This document shows, one piece after another, positions 1 through 7,704 of a stretch of DNA of 13,651 bases. Both the position numbers and the translations under genes were made by a program. This DNA is from JBEBBU01 sp041158225 (GTDB taxonomy: Bacteria > Pseudomonadota > Gammaproteobacteria > Methylococcales > Methylococcaceae), in assembly GCA_041158225.1 (NCBI GenBank), contig JBEBBU010000092.1, positions 1 to 13,651 on the forward strand. The letters are read 5' to 3'. The stretch's first letter is position 1, and each line of letters opens with the position of its first letter. The notes beneath the pieces were generated by a model. The model worked only from the letters and a program-made list of their open reading frames with translations. It was not told the origin of the DNA and made no database searches.

Positions 1-155
1 TCAGGGGGCGCGAACTAGCGCACCGCGATCTCGGCATGGATCTGCTGAAGCGTATTGAAACTGATTTGCTGGAACATGCAACTGTCGAACAATTTCCGAA
101 ACTCGAGGGCAAACAGATGAGCATGACGCTCAGCCCGAAGAAGAAAAAGGCTTGA
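1..155 (+). CDS. infC: Translation initiation factor IF-3, C-terminal end (partial)
   Basis: This is the 3' end of a gene entering from the left edge, read in the frame that begins at base 3 and stops with TGA at 153-155. The visible 50 residues match the end of the IF3 C-terminal domain, with RGRELAHRDLGMDLL, then a helix with LLEHATVEQFPKLEG and a lysine-rich tail ending KKKKA. IF3 binds the 30S subunit, keeps it apart from 50S and checks the start codon and initiator tRNA. rpmI follows after 16 bases and rplT after that, the usual infC-rpmI-rplT order, which supports the call. The start codon and N-terminal domain lie outside the window, so autoregulation through a non-AUG start cannot be judged. 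Confidence 0.93.
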   Translation, partial: RGRELAHRDLGMDLLKRIETDLLEHATVEQFPKLEGKQMSMTLSPKKKKA

Positions 156-171
156 TAACCTGGAGACAACC

Positions 172-369
172 ATGCCTAAAATCAAGACAAACCGTGGCGC
201 TGCCAAGCGCTTCAAGAAAACCGCGTCGGGTGGTTTCAAGTGCGTGCAGTCGCACCGCCGTCATATCCTGACCAAGAAGTCCACCAAGCGCAAACGTCAG
301 TTGCGGAGCCCCGCCATGCTGCATCCATCGGATGTACGCTCAGCGAATCGCATGCTCCCCTATCTCTGA
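172..369 (+). CDS. rpmI: Large ribosomal subunit protein bL35
   Basis: A complete 65-residue protein, the normal length for bL35. It opens MPKIKTNRGAAKRFKKT, a typical bL35 start. It is very basic (HRRHILTKKSTKRKRQLR) and ends with the usual short segment SANRMLPYL. It is a component of the 50S subunit. A GGAG ribosome binding site sits 7 bases before the ATG. It lies between infC and rplT, the conserved operon order. In E. coli the rpmI-rplT pair is translationally repressed by L20 binding to the leader mRNA; I do not see enough here to assign such a site. Confidence 0.97.
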   Translation: MPKIKTNRGAAKRFKKTASGGFKCVQSHRRHILTKKSTKRKRQLRSPAMLHPSDVRSANRMLPYL

Positions 370-409
370 GTTTGCCCCGTTCATCGAATTGAGTTAAGAG
401 GTATAGACT

Positions 410-757
410 ATGCCCCGCGTAAAACGTGGCGTCACTGCGCGCGCCCGTCACAAGAAAATCATGAAGCAGGCCAAGGGTTACTATGGTGCCCGGAGTCGTG
501 TTTACCGCGTTGCCAAACAGGCTGTCATCAAGGCCGGTCAGTATGCTTATCGTGACCGTCGCCAGAGGAAGCGTCAGTTCCGTGCCCTTTGGATTACCCG
601 CATCAATGCTGCGGCCAGGGAGTGCGGTCTTTCCTACAGCCGCCTGATTGACGGACTCAAGAAGGCCTCTGTCGATATCGATCGCAAGGTTCTGGCAGAC
701 ATTGCCGTTCGCGACAAACAGGCGTTCGCCGAACTGGCCCGGATTGCACAGGGCTGA
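410..757 (+). CDS. rplT: Large ribosomal subunit protein bL20
   Basis: A complete 115-residue protein, slightly shorter than the usual 117-119. The N-terminal half is the long basic RNA-binding helix (PRVKRGVTARARHKKIMKQA, then YGARSRVYRVAKQAVIKAGQ and YRDRRQRKRQFRALWI). The globular C-terminal half carries GLSYSRLIDGLKKA and IDRKVLADIAVRD. bL20 binds 23S rRNA early in 50S assembly and in many bacteria represses its own operon. The shorter length comes from the C-terminal tail, which ends after FAELARIAQG. A gap of 40 bases separates it from rpmI, with an AAGAGG-type ribosome binding site before the ATG. A hairpin follows the stop. Confidence 0.97.
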   Translation: MPRVKRGVTARARHKKIMKQAKGYYGARSRVYRVAKQAVIKAGQYAYRDRRQRKRQFRALWITRINAAARECGLSYSRLIDGLKKASVDIDRKVLADIAVRDKQAFAELARIAQG

Positions 758-766
758 TATCTGAAT

Positions 767-791
767 ACAAGGCGCATCTGATGCGCCTTGT
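767..791 (+). terminator. Hairpin between rplT and pheS, possible intrinsic terminator or attenuator
   Basis: A perfect 11-bp inverted repeat (ACAAGGCGCAT at 767-777, its complement at 781-791) with a 3-base loop CTG begins 9 bases after the rplT stop. Only a short T-rich stretch follows (TTTC), so termination would be partial at best. It sits 36 bases upstream of the pheS start, the position where E. coli has the pheST attenuator. I see no leader peptide with Phe codons, so phenylalanine-sensing attenuation is not supported. Confidence 0.6.
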
Positions 792-827
792 TTCTGTCAA
801 AGGTCTTATCACACGCAGGGAAACATT

Positions 828-1853
828 GTGAGCACAGCACCCGATGGCTTGCTGGAACAGGGTCGTCAGTCCCTGCTGGAGGCCGCCAATCTAGAACAGC
901 TTGACCAGGTCAGGGTTCATTATCTGGGCAAGAAGGGCGTATTTACTGAACAGATGAAGCAGTTGGGCGCCATGCCGCCCGAGGCCAGAAAAGAGTTTGG
1001 CCAGATCATCAATCAGGTGCGCGACCAGTTCCAGCAGGAACTTGAACAGAGGAAATTTGCGCTTGAGTCGGCATTGCTGTCAGCACGTCTGGCCAGTGAA
1101 GCACTGGATGTGACGCTGCCCGGGCGCGGTATGGCGGCTGGCGGACTGCATCCTGTCACCCTGACCCTGCGCCGTATCGAGAAACTGTTTGCCAGCCTTG
1201 GCTTCCGTGTGGAAGAAGGCCCTGAAGTCGAGGATGACTTCCATAATTTTGGGGCGCTCAATATCCCCGAGCACCATCCCGCCCGTGCCATGCACGATAC
1301 CTTTTATTTTGACGCGCATACCCTGCTGCGCACCCATACCTCCCCGGTACAGATCAGGGTAATGGAATCTGGCCAGCCACCGCATCGGGTGATTGCGCCC
1401 GGTCGCGTTTATCGCTGTGACTCGGATCTGACCCATACGCCCATGTTTCATCAGGTGGAAGGCTTCTGGGTGGACGATGCGGTGAGTTTTGCCGATCTCC
1501 GCGGTACCCTGTATGAGTTTCTTTCACAGTTCTTTGAACGTGACTGCAAGGTCAGGTTCAGGCCATCCTATTTCCCCTTTACCGAGCCATCTGCTGAAGT
1601 CGACATTGAATGTGTCATCTGTGATGGTGCAGGTTGCCGCGTCTGCAAGCAGACTGGCTGGCTGGAAGTCATGGGTTGCGGCATGATTCACCCCTCGGTG
1701 CTTGCCTCCGTGGGCATGGACGCTGATGTCTGGTCGGGTTTTGCCTTTGGTATGGGGGTCGAGCGCCTGACCATGCTGCGCTATGGTATCAATGACCTGC
1801 GCCTTTTCTTTGAAAATGATCTGCGCTTTCTGCGCCAGTTCCACCCTTATTGA
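828..1853 (+). CDS. pheS: Phenylalanine-tRNA ligase alpha subunit
   Basis: A class II aminoacyl-tRNA synthetase subunit of 341 residues (E. coli 327) that forms an alpha2beta2 enzyme with PheT and charges tRNA-Phe. Residues 1-95 form the helical coiled-coil arm that contacts tRNA. The catalytic domain starts near 108 (HPVTLTLRRIEKLF, then FGALNIPEHHPARAMHDTF). It includes RTHTSPVQIRVM at 168-179, RCDSDLTHTPMFHQVEG at 196-212 and the C-terminal motif GFAFGMGVERLTMLRYG at 304-320. Four cysteines at 262, 265, 270 and 273 (CxxC-x4-CxxC) form a likely zinc knuckle, seen in many other bacterial PheS but not in E. coli. The start is GTG at 828, preceded by GCAGGG at suitable distance. An in-frame ATG alternative is not apparent. 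pheT follows after 21 bases. Confidence 0.97.
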   Translation: MSTAPDGLLEQGRQSLLEAANLEQLDQVRVHYLGKKGVFTEQMKQLGAMPPEARKEFGQIINQVRDQFQQELEQRKFALESALLSARLASEALDVTLPGRGMAAGGLHPVTLTLRRIEKLFASLGFRVEEGPEVEDDFHNFGALNIPEHHPARAMHDTFYFDAHTLLRTHTSPVQIRVMESGQPPHRVIAPGRVYRCDSDLTHTPMFHQVEGFWVDDAVSFADLRGTLYEFLSQFFERDCKVRFRPSYFPFTEPSAEVDIECVICDGAGCRVCKQTGWLEVMGCGMIHPSVLASVGMDADVWSGFAFGMGVERLTMLRYGINDLRLFFENDLRFLRQFHPY

Positions 1854-1874
1854 TCCCAGAGGACGGGAAACACC

Positions 1875-4256
1875 ATGCGTCTGAGTGAAAGCTGGTTGAG
1901 AGAGTTTGTAAATCCCCCCGTTGATGCGGCCCAACTGATACACCAGTTGACCATGGCGGGTCTTGAGGTCGACAGCCTGGAGCCTGTTGCGGGTGTCTTT
2001 ACCGGGGTGGTAGTGGCCGAGGTGATGGCCGTTGAGCCCCATCCCGATGCCGATCGCCTGCGGGTCTGTCAGGTGCGTGCTGATGCCGATACCATGCTGC
2101 AGATCGTGTGCGGTGCTGCCAATGTCCGTCAGGGACTGAAAGTGCCACTGGCACGTGAAGGTGCCCAGCTTCCGGGAGGGCTGGCGATCAAGCGCTCAAA
2201 ACTGCGCGGTGTACCCTCTGAGGGCATGCTCTGTTCGGCTAAGGAACTCGGGTTGGAAAGCCAGTCCGAGGGCCTGCTGGAACTGCCGGACGATGCACCA
2301 GTAGGTGCCAGTATCCGTGACTATCTGCAGCTGGATGATCACATCATTGAAGTTGATCTGACGCCTAATCGTGCCGACTGCCTGAGTGTGCAGGGTATTG
2401 CGCGTGAAGTGGCCTCCATCAACGGCATGAGTCTGACACCTCTGCCAGTGCCAGAGCCAGTTTCAGGGGCGGTACCTGCCAGAGTGGTCAGGGTACTGTC
2501 CCCCGAGGCCTGTCCGCGTTATCTGGGCTGCGTCATTCAGGGGGTCAATGCGGCTGCACCTACGCCACTGTGGATGCGCGAACGCCTGCGGCGCAGTGGA
2601 CTGCGCAGCCTTGGCATCGTGGTCGATGTGACCAACTATGTACTGCTTGAGCTTGGGCAGCCCATGCACGCCTTTGATCTGGCCAGGCTGACTGGTGATA
2701 TACAGGTCAGGCATGCCGAGGCTGGGGAAACACTGGCACTGCTGAACGATCAGAACATTACCCTGCGCGCCGACAGTCTGGTCATTGCAGATGATGCGGG
2801 GCCACTGGCACTGGCAGGTGTCATGGGCGGTGCAGCTTCGGCAGTCAGTGAGACCACACAGGACATATTGCTGGAATGTGCGTTCTTTACGCCATCGCGG
2901 ATGATGGGGGCTGCGCGCAGCTACGGTCTGGCTACCGATTCATCGCACCGTTTTGAGCGTGGGGTTGATCCTGAATTACAGGACAGGGCGCTGGCGCGTG
3001 CCATTGACCTGATCATCTCCCATGCCGGCGGTGTCTCTGGTGTGGTCACCCGCGTTGAATCAGGCAGCCATCTGCCGGTGCGTACAGCCATCACCCTGCG
3101 TCAGGCGCGTGTCCGCAAGGTACTGGGACTGGATCTGCCTGATGCTTCCATCACGGCCCTGCTGGAACGGCTGGGCATGCAGGTTGCCGTCACGCCCGAT
3201 GGCTGGACCGTACTACCGCCGGGCTTCAGGTTTGATATTGCGATTGAGGCCGATCTGATCGAGGAAATTGGTCGTATCTACGGTTACGATCATCTGCCCG
3301 TATGCCTGCCATCAGTTTCTCTGGGGATGCAGCCAGTACCTGAGCGTATGCTCTCTGCTGACAGATTCAAGGATACCCTGGTAGCGCTTGGCTATCAGGA
3401 AGCGATCACCTACAGTTTTGTCGATCCGGCAGAACAGCAGGCCCTGCTCCCTGACGGCGTGTCACTGGCTCTGCAGAATCCGATTTCTTCCGAAATGGCG
3501 GTCATGCGTGCCTCCCTGTGGGTCGGACTGCTGGATGCCGCTAGAAAGAATCTTAACCGCCAGCAGGACAGGGTACGCTTTTTTGAAACCGGCCTCTGCT
3601 TCCTCAAGGCCTCGGAAACCTCGGCGCTGGAACAGGTCTCAAGGCTGGGTGGTGTGGTACTTGGGCATGGCCATCAGGAGCAGTGGGGCCTGCCTGGGCG
3701 TGCAGCTGACTTCTTTGATGTCAAGGCGGATGTCGAATCGCTGCTGGCTCTGACCGGGCAGCAGGCCATCGAGTGGAAGCGTGACCAGCATCCAGCCCTG
3801 CACCCCGGCCAGTGTGCCCGTCTCTGGCTGGGGGGCATGGCTGCCGGCTGGCTCGGCATGCTGCATCCTTCAATGGAAAAGCATTTTGGTTTTGAGCAGC
3901 CAGTGTTCCTCTTTGAGCTGGATCTTGCCCGTATCAGGGAGCGCGCATTGCCAAAGTTCAGTCCGGTATCCCGCTATCCGTCCGTGCGTCGAGATCTGGC
4001 GCTACTGATGGATAGTCAGGTCAGCGTTGGCGAGGTCGTGAGCGCCATCCGCAGCCAGCAGGCTGAACTGGTCAGGGATGTCAGGGTATTCGATGTCTAT
4101 CAGGGCAAGGGTGTGCCTGAAGGGCAGAAAAGTATCGCGCTGGGGCTGACCCTGCAGCTTGATGCGGAAACCCTTACCGATGAGTGTGTGGACCAGTGTA
4201 TCCAGGAGGTGCTGCGCCTGCTGGAACATGATTTTCAGGCCAGATTGAGGGATTAA
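1875..4256 (+). CDS. pheT: Phenylalanine-tRNA ligase beta subunit
   Basis: A full-length beta subunit of 793 residues (E. coli 795), the partner of PheS. In order: an N-terminal segment MRLSESWLREFVNPP; the tRNA-binding OB-fold (about 39-150, with HPDADRLRVCQV and IVCGAANVRQGLKVP); the B3/B4 editing domain that hydrolyses Tyr-tRNA-Phe (about 210-385, with VDVTNYVLLELGQPMHAFD); the B5 domain (about 400-475, with IEADLIEEIGRIYGYDHLP); a catalytic-like core; and a C-terminal anticodon-binding FDX-ACB domain (about 700-793, starting RYPSVRRDLALLMD). The ATG is preceded by an AGAGGA-type ribosome binding site. The stop is 3 bases before ihfA, so the two are almost certainly co-translated. Confidence 0.98.
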   Translation: MRLSESWLREFVNPPVDAAQLIHQLTMAGLEVDSLEPVAGVFTGVVVAEVMAVEPHPDADRLRVCQVRADADTMLQIVCGAANVRQGLKVPLAREGAQLPGGLAIKRSKLRGVPSEGMLCSAKELGLESQSEGLLELPDDAPVGASIRDYLQLDDHIIEVDLTPNRADCLSVQGIAREVASINGMSLTPLPVPEPVSGAVPARVVRVLSPEACPRYLGCVIQGVNAAAPTPLWMRERLRRSGLRSLGIVVDVTNYVLLELGQPMHAFDLARLTGDIQVRHAEAGETLALLNDQNITLRADSLVIADDAGPLALAGVMGGAASAVSETTQDILLECAFFTPSRMMGAARSYGLATDSSHRFERGVDPELQDRALARAIDLIISHAGGVSGVVTRVESGSHLPVRTAITLRQARVRKVLGLDLPDASITALLERLGMQVAVTPDGWTVLPPGFRFDIAIEADLIEEIGRIYGYDHLPVCLPSVSLGMQPVPERMLSADRFKDTLVALGYQEAITYSFVDPAEQQALLPDGVSLALQNPISSEMAVMRASLWVGLLDAARKNLNRQQDRVRFFETGLCFLKASETSALEQVSRLGGVVLGHGHQEQWGLPGRAADFFDVKADVESLLALTGQQAIEWKRDQHPALHPGQCARLWLGGMAAGWLGMLHPSMEKHFGFEQPVFLFELDLARIRERALPKFSPVSRYPSVRRDLALLMDSQVSVGEVVSAIRSQQAELVRDVRVFDVYQGKGVPEGQKSIALGLTLQLDAETLTDECVDQCIQEVLRLLEHDFQARLRD

Positions 4257-4259
4257 GCC

Positions 4260-4589
4260 ATGACGCTGACCAAAGCACAGATGGTGGAACGGTTGCTTGA
4301 AGATGTCTCTGTTCTGCAGCGGCGTGATGCCCGTGATCTGGTCGATGATTTTTTTGAGGAAGTCAAAAAGGCACTGGAAACCGGTACCCAGGTCAAGCTG
4401 TCCGGTTTCGGCAATTTTGAGCTGAAGGACAAGTCCCAGCGCCCGGGAAGAAACCCTAAGACGGGGGATCCTATCCCTATCACTGCGCGCAGGGTGGTCA
4501 CCTTCAAGGCAGGGCAGAAACTCAAACAGAGGGTGGAGGCGCTGGACGCTGGGGGGCATGGCATGGCCATGGCCGATTACGATGAGTGA
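4260..4589 (+). CDS. ihfA: Integration host factor alpha subunit
   Basis: A nucleoid protein of the HU/IHF family, 109 residues. With IhfB it binds specific sites and bends DNA sharply, acting in transcription, replication initiation and recombination. The core aligns closely with E. coli IhfA: VKLSGFGNFELKDK, then the DNA-binding arm RPGRNPKTGDPIPITARRVV and TFKAGQKLKQRVE. Proline 66 corresponds to the intercalating Pro65 of E. coli IhfA. The protein is about 10 residues longer than usual, ending in an unusual tail LDAGGHGMAMADYDE. That tail is encoded where the next gene, argC, begins, with an 8-base overlap. pheT-ihfA is the normal neighbourhood; the merR-family gene that commonly follows ihfA is absent. 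Confidence 0.97.
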   Translation: MTLTKAQMVERLLEDVSVLQRRDARDLVDDFFEEVKKALETGTQVKLSGFGNFELKDKSQRPGRNPKTGDPIPITARRVVTFKAGQKLKQRVEALDAGGHGMAMADYDE

Positions 4590-5637
4590 GCACTCCAGTG
4601 TATCGGTAGGTATCGTTGGCGGTACCGGCTACACCGGTGTTGAACTGCTGCGACTCCTCGCACGGCATCCCCTCGCCAGGCTGAGCTGTATTACATCGCG
4701 CGGTGACGCCGGCAAGCCGGTAGGTGAGGTTTATCCCAGTCTGCGCGGACATGTCGAACTGGATTTTTCTGCACCAGATCCGGCAGCGCTTGCGGCCTGC
4801 GATATTGTATTCTTTGCCACGCCGGGGGGTATTGCCATGGATATGGCGGATGCCCTGCTGTCAGGCGCTACCCGGATCATTGACCTTTCAGCTGATTTCC
4901 GTCTGCGTGATGCTGCGGTCTGGAGCGACTGGTATGGAGCGCCGCATACCGCACCACAATGGCTGCCAGAAGCTGTTTATGGTTTGCCAGAGTTCACGCG
5001 CACTGCCATTGCGGATGCCAGGCTGGTAGCCTGTGCCGGCTGTTATCCTACGGCAGTACAGTTAGGCTGGCTTCCACTGCTGGCCTCAGGCAGACTGGAT
5101 TGCAGCGATCTGGTTGCTGATGTCAAGTCAGGTGTCAGCGGTGCAGGTCGTAAGGCCGAAATTGCAACCCTGATGAGTGAGACTGGCGAAAGCTTCAAGG
5201 CTTACAGCGTATCCGGGCACCGGCACTGGCCTGAAATCGTGCAGGGACTGAAAGCCATGGGCGCACCCGATGATCTTGGCCTGACCTTTGTGCCACATCT
5301 GACTCCCATGATCCGCGGCATCCATGCCACGCTATACGCTCCCATGCCTGAGGGGATGACGCTGGATGAGGTACAGGCACTTTATCTTGAGCGCTATCGT
5401 GACGAGGTATTCGTGGATGTGCTGCCCACTGGTGCGCATCCGGATACGCGCAATGTACGCGGTTCCAACCGTTGCCAGATTGCACTGCACCAGCCACGCA
5501 ACAGCCGTCGTCTGGTCGTGCTCTCCGTCATTGACAATCTGGTCAAGGGCGCATCAGGACAGGCAGTACAGGTATTTAACCGCATGCTTGGGGTTGATGA
5601 AGCCATGGGACTGGATGGTATAGGGCTGTATCCATGA
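4582..5637 (+). CDS. argC: N-acetyl-gamma-glutamyl-phosphate reductase
   Basis: The enzyme makes N-acetylglutamate semialdehyde from N-acetylglutamyl phosphate with NADPH, the third step of arginine biosynthesis, in the cytosol. From the start chosen here it has 351 residues, typical of the longer (type 1) family. The nucleotide-binding loop is VGIVGGTGYTGVELLRLL (9-26). The catalytic cysteine lies in ACAGCYPTA (Cys154), and a conserved histidine segment is SGHRHWPEI near 208. I chose ATG 4582 because homologues start just before the GGTGYTG loop. An in-frame ATG at 4558 would add MAWPWPIT, lies deep inside ihfA and has a G-run only one base away. No good Shine-Dalgarno precedes 4582, which suggests coupling to ihfA translation. 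The stop overlaps prmB by four bases (ATGA). Confidence 0.95.
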   Translation: MSEHSSVSVGIVGGTGYTGVELLRLLARHPLARLSCITSRGDAGKPVGEVYPSLRGHVELDFSAPDPAALAACDIVFFATPGGIAMDMADALLSGATRIIDLSADFRLRDAAVWSDWYGAPHTAPQWLPEAVYGLPEFTRTAIADARLVACAGCYPTAVQLGWLPLLASGRLDCSDLVADVKSGVSGAGRKAEIATLMSETGESFKAYSVSGHRHWPEIVQGLKAMGAPDDLGLTFVPHLTPMIRGIHATLYAPMPEGMTLDEVQALYLERYRDEVFVDVLPTGAHPDTRNVRGSNRCQIALHQPRNSRRLVVLSVIDNLVKGASGQAVQVFNRMLGVDEAMGLDGIGLYP

Positions 5638-6605
5638 ATCATTCATCGATGAACAGTGTGCAGGACGAACTGCTGACTCTCCGTGATTTCATCCGCTGGT
5701 CAGCTTCCTGTTTCAACGAGGCAGGCCTGTTCTTCGGGCATGGGACGGCTACGGCGCTGGATGAGGCGGCTGCGCTGGTTCTGTATGCACTGTCGCTCGA
5801 ATACACGTTGCCAGAAACCTATTTTTCTGCGCGACTGACACGCCCGGAAAAAGACCGTATTGTGGCTATGGTTGAAGAGCGCGTGCGGAGCCGGGTGCCA
5901 CTTGCCTATCTTACCCATGAAGCCTGGTTTTGTGGGCTGCGTTTCTATGTAGACGAGCGGGTACTGGTACCGCGTTCACCTATTGCCGAACTGATTGAAA
6001 ACCGCTTCCAGCCCTGGATAGCCCCTGATGCGGTGACGCGGGTGCTGGATCTGTGCACGGGGAGTGGCTGTATTGCCATTGCCTGCGCCTATGCCTTTCC
6101 GGAGGCAGAAGTTCATGCCGTGGATATCTCATCCGATGCACTGGCTGTCGCCAGGCGTAACATCGCTGACCACGATCTGGAGATGCAGGTGCAGGCGGTC
6201 GAGTCTGACCTGTTCAATGCACTGGAAGGACAGCGCTACGACCTGATCGTCAGCAATCCACCTTATGTGAATCTGGATGAGTGGCAGTCACTGCCAGATG
6301 AATTTCATGCCGAGCCTGCACTGGGGCTTGCTGCGGGTGAAGACGGGCTGGATATCGTGAGGCGTATGCTGGCAGAAGTTTCGCGCTACCTCACTCCGGA
6401 AGGCATCCTTGTGGTGGAAGTGGGCTCAAGTGCTGATATGCTGCAGGCTGCCTACCCGGATGTACCTTTCTGGTGGATTGATTTCGAGCGCGGTGGCGAT
6501 GGTGTATTCATGCTGACGGCTGCCCAGATCCATGAATATCATCAGGCATTGCAGCCACTGGAAGTTCCGACCAACGTCACCACAGGAGCCGTTCATGTCC
6601 GGTAA
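5634..6605 (+). CDS. prmB: Ribosomal protein uL3 N5-glutamine methyltransferase
   Basis: A SAM-dependent methyltransferase, 323 residues, that methylates a glutamine of ribosomal protein L3 (Gln150 in E. coli). The N-terminal helical domain has the PrmB-type sequence LRDFIRWSASCFNEAGLFFGHG (residues 16-37, split here as LRDFIRWSASC and FNEAGLFFGHG), which distinguishes it from PrmC/HemK. The SAM motif I is VLDLCTGSGCIAIA (137-150). The acidic residue following strand 2 is in HAVDISSDAL, and the glutamine-binding motif is SNPPYVN (207-213). prmB directly upstream of aroC is a common gammaproteobacterial arrangement, which supports PrmB over PrmC. It overlaps argC by 4 bases and aroC by 11. An in-frame ATG at 5649 is an alternative start. 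Confidence 0.93.
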   Translation: MNHSSMNSVQDELLTLRDFIRWSASCFNEAGLFFGHGTATALDEAAALVLYALSLEYTLPETYFSARLTRPEKDRIVAMVEERVRSRVPLAYLTHEAWFCGLRFYVDERVLVPRSPIAELIENRFQPWIAPDAVTRVLDLCTGSGCIAIACAYAFPEAEVHAVDISSDALAVARRNIADHDLEMQVQAVESDLFNALEGQRYDLIVSNPPYVNLDEWQSLPDEFHAEPALGLAAGEDGLDIVRRMLAEVSRYLTPEGILVVEVGSSADMLQAAYPDVPFWWIDFERGGDGVFMLTAAQIHEYHQALQPLEVPTNVTTGAVHVR

Positions 6606-7695
6606 TACCATAGGCCGTCTGTTTACCGTCACGACCTTTGGCGAGAGTCATGGTCCAGCGCTTGGCGCGATTGTCGACGGCTGTCCTCCCGGGCTTGCGC
6701 TGAGTGAAGATGATCTGCAGCTGGATCTTGACCGCCGCAAACCAGGTACTTCACGTCATACCACCCAGCGGCGTGAGGATGATAAGGTACGTATCCTTTC
6801 CGGTGTCTTTGAGGGCAAAACCACCGGTACGCCCATAGGACTTCTGATCGAAAACCAAGATCAGCGTTCGCGTGACTATGCCAATGTTGCCGACCGTTTC
6901 CGACCGGGGCATGCTGATTACACTTACCATATGAAGTATGGTTTTCGTGATTACCGCGGTGGTGGCCGTTCCTCTGCCCGTGAAACGGCGGTACGCGTTG
7001 CTGCCGGGGGCATTGCCAAGAAATACCTGTCCGAACGCTATGGTATCCGCATCTGGGGTTATCTTTCGCAGCTGGGGCCGCATGCGCTGGGTTGCAGCCG
7101 GCCAGATGTCATCAACGATAATCCATTCTTCTGCGCCGATCCGGATCGCCTGCCGCAGCTGGAAACCTATATGGACCAGCTCCGCAAGTCAGGTGATTCG
7201 GTTGGCGCCTGCGTCACCGTGATTGCCGATCATGTTCCGGCAGGGCTGGGTGAGCCCATCTTTGACCGTCTGGATGCCGAGATTGCCTACGCCCTGATGA
7301 GCATCAATGCGGTCAAGGGCGTAGAAATCGGCGATGGTTTTGCCTGTGTATCCGCACTGGGCAGCGCCTTCCGCGATGAAATGACACCGGAAGGGTTTCT
7401 CAGCAACCATGCCGGCGGCATTCTCGGAGGCATTTCCACTGGCCAGTCGATTGTGGCAAGGCTGGCGCTCAAGCCGACGTCCAGTCTGCGTCTGCCGGGT
7501 CAGAGTGTTGATATTCATGGTCAGGCTGTTGAAGTCATCACCACCGGGCGTCATGATCCCTGCGTGGGTCTCAGGGCGACCCCGATTGCCGAAGCCATGC
7601 TGGCGCTGGTACTCATGGATCATGTGCTGCGTCATCGTGCGCAGAACCTGGACGTCGTGCCATCGATGGAGGCCCTGCCGGCATCTGCGGGCTGA
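6595..7695 (+). CDS. aroC: Chorismate synthase
   Basis: The enzyme converts 5-enolpyruvylshikimate 3-phosphate to chorismate using reduced FMN, the last shared step to aromatic amino acids, folate and quinones. From ATG 6595 it has 366 residues, the usual length, beginning MSGNTIGRLFTVTTFGESHG like E. coli AroC. Key motifs: the GESHG signature with His19; RPGHADYTYHMKYG with His106; GGRSSARETAVRVAAGGIAKK; NHAGGILGGISTGQ; and GRHDPCVGLRATPIAEAM. A longer frame reaches back to 6532. The start at 6595 has CAGGAG five to ten bases upstream and matches the family, so it is preferred. It overlaps the end of prmB by 11 bases. Confidence 0.97.
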   Translation: MSGNTIGRLFTVTTFGESHGPALGAIVDGCPPGLALSEDDLQLDLDRRKPGTSRHTTQRREDDKVRILSGVFEGKTTGTPIGLLIENQDQRSRDYANVADRFRPGHADYTYHMKYGFRDYRGGGRSSARETAVRVAAGGIAKKYLSERYGIRIWGYLSQLGPHALGCSRPDVINDNPFFCADPDRLPQLETYMDQLRKSGDSVGACVTVIADHVPAGLGEPIFDRLDAEIAYALMSINAVKGVEIGDGFACVSALGSAFRDEMTPEGFLSNHAGGILGGISTGQSIVARLALKPTSSLRLPGQSVDIHGQAVEVITTGRHDPCVGLRATPIAEAMLALVLMDHVLRHRAQNLDVVPSMEALPASAG

Positions 7696-7704
7696 CAGGC
7701 TGTC

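Noticed and set aside
781..831. Small ORF (16 codons, ATG in the 3' arm of the hairpin, TGA overlapping the pheS GTG) as a pheM-like leader peptide
   Set aside because: It contains no phenylalanine codon and no clear ribosome binding site, so it cannot sense Phe-tRNA in the usual way. It is probably chance.
1524..2042. Minus-strand open frame (172 codons) across the pheS-pheT junction
   Set aside because: It lies opposite two conserved genes, shows no family resemblance and has no promoter or ribosome binding site that I can see.
4558..4584. Upstream ATG at 4558 as the argC start
   Set aside because: It would add MAWPWPIT ahead of the conserved start, deep in ihfA, with a G-run only one base from the ATG. 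Homologues begin near 4582.
6532..6597. Upstream ATG at 6532 as the aroC start
   Set aside because: The added 21 residues are prmB sequence in another frame. ATG 6595 has a CAGGAG site at good spacing and gives the standard AroC N-terminus.
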